Below, piece by piece: positions 13,359 through 14,972 of a stretch of DNA of 14,972 bases (the stretch's first letter is position 1; every line of letters begins with the position of its first letter). The position numbers and the translations under genes were made by a program. The stretch covers positions 1 to 14,972 of the forward strand of contig MDVR01000101.1 of the NCBI GenBank assembly GCA_001940725.1, written 5' to 3'. This stretch comes from Candidatus Heimdallarchaeota archaeon LC_2. GTDB lineage: Archaea > Asgardarchaeota > Heimdallarchaeia > Heimdallarchaeales > Kariarchaeaceae. The notes under the pieces are model-generated. The model had not been told where the DNA came from, made no database searches, and saw nothing but the letters and a program-made list of their open reading frames with translations.

Positions 13359-13679
13359 ATGGCAAACGATAAATTTGAAGAAGAAATAAAATCAAAGCTC
13401 GAGTATTTAGGTATAATAACTACAAGGAATATGTTTGGAACGATGGCTTTTGCTCAAGATGGAGTGTATTTTGCTTCGATCTCAAAAGGAAAATTATATC
13501 TTAAAGTTAATGAAATTAGTATAATAGATTTTGAAAGTTACAATATGAGGGCATTCACCACTCGTGGTAAGTCATTGAATTATTTTGAGATACCACTTGA
13601 AATATTGGGTGATGAAGATCTGTTTCAAAAATGGACAAATAGAGCATTGAAGGCTGCAATTGATAAAAATAAAAAATAA
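13359..13679 (+). CDS. TfoX N-terminal domain protein, copy B
   Basis: The protein (106 residues from ATG 13359) matches the TfoX N-terminal domain: RNMFGTMAFAQDGVYFASISKGKLYLKV is the family's mFGg.g.y.dG.mFal...g.lYLKv block, followed by FTTRGKSLNYFEIPLEIL (the ..g....yyevP..vl block) and WTNRALKAAIDK. In enterobacteria and Haemophilus full-length TfoX/Sxy activates competence genes with CRP; stand-alone N-terminal domains are common and uncharacterised. A TTG at 13350 would add three residues, but the ATG at 13359 matches the usual start MANDKF. The close pairing with copy A suggests that the two proteins may form a heteromer. Confidence 0.8.
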   Translation: MANDKFEEEIKSKLEYLGIITTRNMFGTMAFAQDGVYFASISKGKLYLKVNEISIIDFESYNMRAFTTRGKSLNYFEIPLEILGDEDLFQKWTNRALKAAIDKNKK

Positions 13680-13776
13680 AAACTGGTTCAGAGTTCTCAT
13701 CATTTTGTCTTATAATTATAGAACTAAAACAGTCTATCTTCATTATATTTCCACAATTAATTTTAAAAAGCGGTAT

Positions 13777-13791
13777 TTTCTGACTCAGAAA
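13777..13791. promoter_or_regulatory. 15-bp dyad in the 13680-13964 spacer
   Basis: The sequence tttctga-c-tcagaaa is a perfect dyad with a one-base centre. The 285-bp spacer has no gene; besides this dyad it holds A+T-rich sequence and a TATA-like tttaaatt at 13936-13943 about 26 bases before the ATG at 13965. The dyad is an operator candidate, about 160 bases upstream of the TATA box and thus far for a classical repressor site. Confidence 0.3.
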
Positions 13792-13935
13792 GGAAAAGAA
13801 ATCTGAATTTGTTTGAATCAAAGGTAGGGGTTCAAAAGCTAAATTTTCAAAAATTATTGCAAAATTTAAAATTTGTTGAGTAGAGTTCTTATCTTTTCAT
13901 CTTTTATACGATTATTGATATGAAGAAGCTTTTGA

Positions 13936-13943
13936 TTTAAATT
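13936..13943 (+). promoter_or_regulatory. TATA box for the small membrane protein gene
   Basis: The sequence tttaaatt is centred about 26 bases before the ATG at 13965. No Shine-Dalgarno sequence lies between them, so a leaderless mRNA is expected. Confidence 0.5.
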
Positions 13944-13964
13944 CTACAAATTTGAAAATTACGT

Positions 13965-14351
13965 ATGTATGAAAGTAAATACTTTATTGAAAAAAATGAG
14001 ATTAAGGGTATAGATTGGATACCTAGAGGATTCTTCATTTTTGTTGCAGCTTTGTTTATTTTATTGTCTGTTGATGTTTTTTTGGAAGATTATACTCCTC
14101 TTGAAACAGTTGCAGGGCTCTTTTTTCAAATCTTACCAGGATTTTTCATCGCAGGTATTCTTAAACTTACTTGGAAAAGAGATTTTTTGGGTTTTGCTAT
14201 CTTCTTCCCACTTGGAATATTTGTGTTCTTCGTCTTCAACCCAAATTATAACGTTGTTTATGGGATACTAATATTGGGAATGAGTTTGATCTATTTCAAA
14301 TCATGGCTAAATACGGTTAATGATAAAGCTAAATTGTCTGACCTTCATTAA
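13965..14351 (+). CDS. Small four-helix membrane protein (DUF7670-like)
   Basis: The 128-residue protein has four hydrophobic segments: residues ~22-42 (GFFIFVAALFILLSVDVFL), ~50-68 (VAGLFFQILPGFFIAGILKL), ~74-92 (FLGFAIFFPLGIFVFFVF) and ~98-112 (VVYGILILGMSLIYF). The pattern WIPR....LFILLSVDVF...PLETVAGLFFQILPGFF resembles a widespread family of small prokaryotic membrane proteins of unknown function (iPR.l.ilf.lflslFalDVF......l....ihliPt), which I recall as DUF7670. Its role is unknown. The start is chosen from the TATA box 26 bases upstream and the conserved N-terminal layout; an overlapping frame at 14041 is a shadow. The nitroreductase gene follows after 90 bases with its own TATA-like sequence. 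Confidence 0.75.
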   Translation: MYESKYFIEKNEIKGIDWIPRGFFIFVAALFILLSVDVFLEDYTPLETVAGLFFQILPGFFIAGILKLTWKRDFLGFAIFFPLGIFVFFVFNPNYNVVYGILILGMSLIYFKSWLNTVNDKAKLSDLH

Positions 14352-14411
14352 TCGCCCTATCCTTTGAAGTTTGATCGGTAAATTACAATAATACGAAGTA
14401 GTTAGGTAATC

Positions 14412-14423
14412 TATGTATATTTA
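14412..14423 (+). promoter_or_regulatory. TATA-like box for the nitroreductase gene
   Basis: The stretch tatgtatattta ends about 19 bases before the ATG at 14442, with its centre about 25 bases upstream. This suggests a leaderless or nearly leaderless start. Confidence 0.4.
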
Positions 14424-14441
14424 GAATAAGTCCCGATTATT

Positions 14442-14972
14442 ATGAATTCTGATGAATTACTTGATATTATTAAATCAAGAAGATCAATTCGTGACTATAA
14501 ATCAGGTATTATTCCAGTTGATATTGTACAAAAATTAATCGAAGCTGCTCAATGGGGGCCAACTGCAGGTAATTTGCAACCATTGGAGTTAATTGTGATA
14601 AAGAATGATGATAACAAGTTGGCATTAGTAAGTGCTGCCGGGGGCCAAGAGTTTTTAGGTGAATGCTCAATGGTCTTCGTAATGGGTGCAAATATACCTA
14701 GAACTAGTTCTAAATATAAACAAAGAGGAATCGATCTCTATTGTTTACAAGATATCGCTGCAGCAACTCAGAATGTATTATTATTAGCCGAATCTTATGA
14801 TATTGGTTCTTGTTGGGTGGGTGCCTTTAATGAAAAGGAAGTCAGTAAAATATGTCTTCTTCCTGATCATATTCGACCAACAGTTATGATCGCACTAGGA
14901 TTGAAAGATACCACTGTTGAGACAGTTGAAAGGCCACGAAGAAAAAAGAGTGATTTTGTTCACTTAGAGCTA
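14442..14972 (+). CDS. Nitroreductase-family FMN oxidoreductase (3' end outside window)
   Basis: The frame from ATG 14442 stays open to the window end (177 codons, no stop). It begins LLDIIKSRRSIRDYKSG, the N-terminal FMN-phosphate binding segment (RRSIR) of the nitroreductase family, followed by LIEAAQWGPTAGNLQP (flavin contact), FVMGAN, the central helix DIAAATQNVLLLAESYDIGSCWVG and FNEKEVSKI...IRPTVMIALG. These enzymes are NAD(P)H-dependent, homodimeric FMN proteins acting on nitroaromatics, quinones, enones or specific biosynthetic substrates; the substrate is not predictable here. The sequence reaches the usual C-terminal RPRRKKSDFVH block, so only a few residues are likely missing. There is no ferredoxin-like Cys motif, so it is the short, non-fused type. 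Confidence 0.9.
   Translation, partial: MNSDELLDIIKSRRSIRDYKSGIIPVDIVQKLIEAAQWGPTAGNLQPLELIVIKNDDNKLALVSAAGGQEFLGECSMVFVMGANIPRTSSKYKQRGIDLYCLQDIAAATQNVLLLAESYDIGSCWVGAFNEKEVSKICLLPDHIRPTVMIALGLKDTTVETVERPRRKKSDFVHLEL

Noticed and set aside
14509..14691. - strand open frame within the nitroreductase gene
   Set aside because: It is antisense to a clear nitroreductase frame that remains open to the window end.

Overview
The window looks archaeal. Many start codons lie about 22-31 bases downstream of an A/T-rich TATA-like box with no Shine-Dalgarno sequence (leaderless or nearly leaderless starts, as at 6500, 8127, 13014 and 13965). A remnant of a heterodisulfide reductase subunit C, a TrmB/MarR-like winged-helix regulator and a phosphatase with a Ser-rich linker and C-terminal membrane anchor fit an archaeon. 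The DNA is strongly A+T-rich. An Asgard (Heimdallarchaeia-like) host is a reasonable guess but is not proved by anything here.

Region 1 (1-971) is a mosaic. A 149-bp sequence occurs twice with a 304-bp period. The pieces are fragments of a histone-deacetylase-family hydrolase, a TrmI-like methyltransferase motif and the C-terminal ~190 residues of an aerobic CO dehydrogenase large subunit (CoxL). Because this lies at the window edge, it is either a real rearrangement or an assembly chimera.

Region 2 (1100-6736) is the coherent core: a CO-dehydrogenase / molybdenum hydroxylase maturation cluster, all on the + strand. The order is coxG (membrane recruitment), coxD (MoxR AAA+ ATPase), coxE (VWA partner), a CoxF/XdhC protein with an unusual C-terminal YHS metal-binding domain, mocA (cytidylyltransferase for the MCD cofactor), a second XdhC, and, behind its own promoter, a TusA-type sulfur carrier. 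Together these would make the MCD cofactor, sulfurate it, insert it and remodel the active site of the CoxL enzyme whose 3' end precedes them. The CoxS and CoxM subunits are not in the window.

Region 3 (6771-8687) has a 5'-truncated metallo-beta-lactamase pseudogene, a ~340-bp A+T-rich spacer with dyads, a winged-helix regulator and a four-helix membrane protein with a PAKA-repeat tail.

Region 4 (8824-12424) is on the - strand: an MFS transporter, a decayed hdrC (in-frame TAA and lost 3' part, ending beside an 18-bp GATC palindrome) and a secreted, membrane-anchored alkaline phosphatase.

Region 5 (12711-14972) is on the + strand: an 81-residue protein of unknown function, two adjacent TfoX-N-like proteins, a small four-helix membrane protein and a nitroreductase that runs off the window. 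At least three separate loci (CoxL/HDAC/TrmI, MBL, HdrC) are broken, which is a high density of gene remnants for 15 kb. I saw no transposase, integrase, tRNA, rRNA or CRISPR array.
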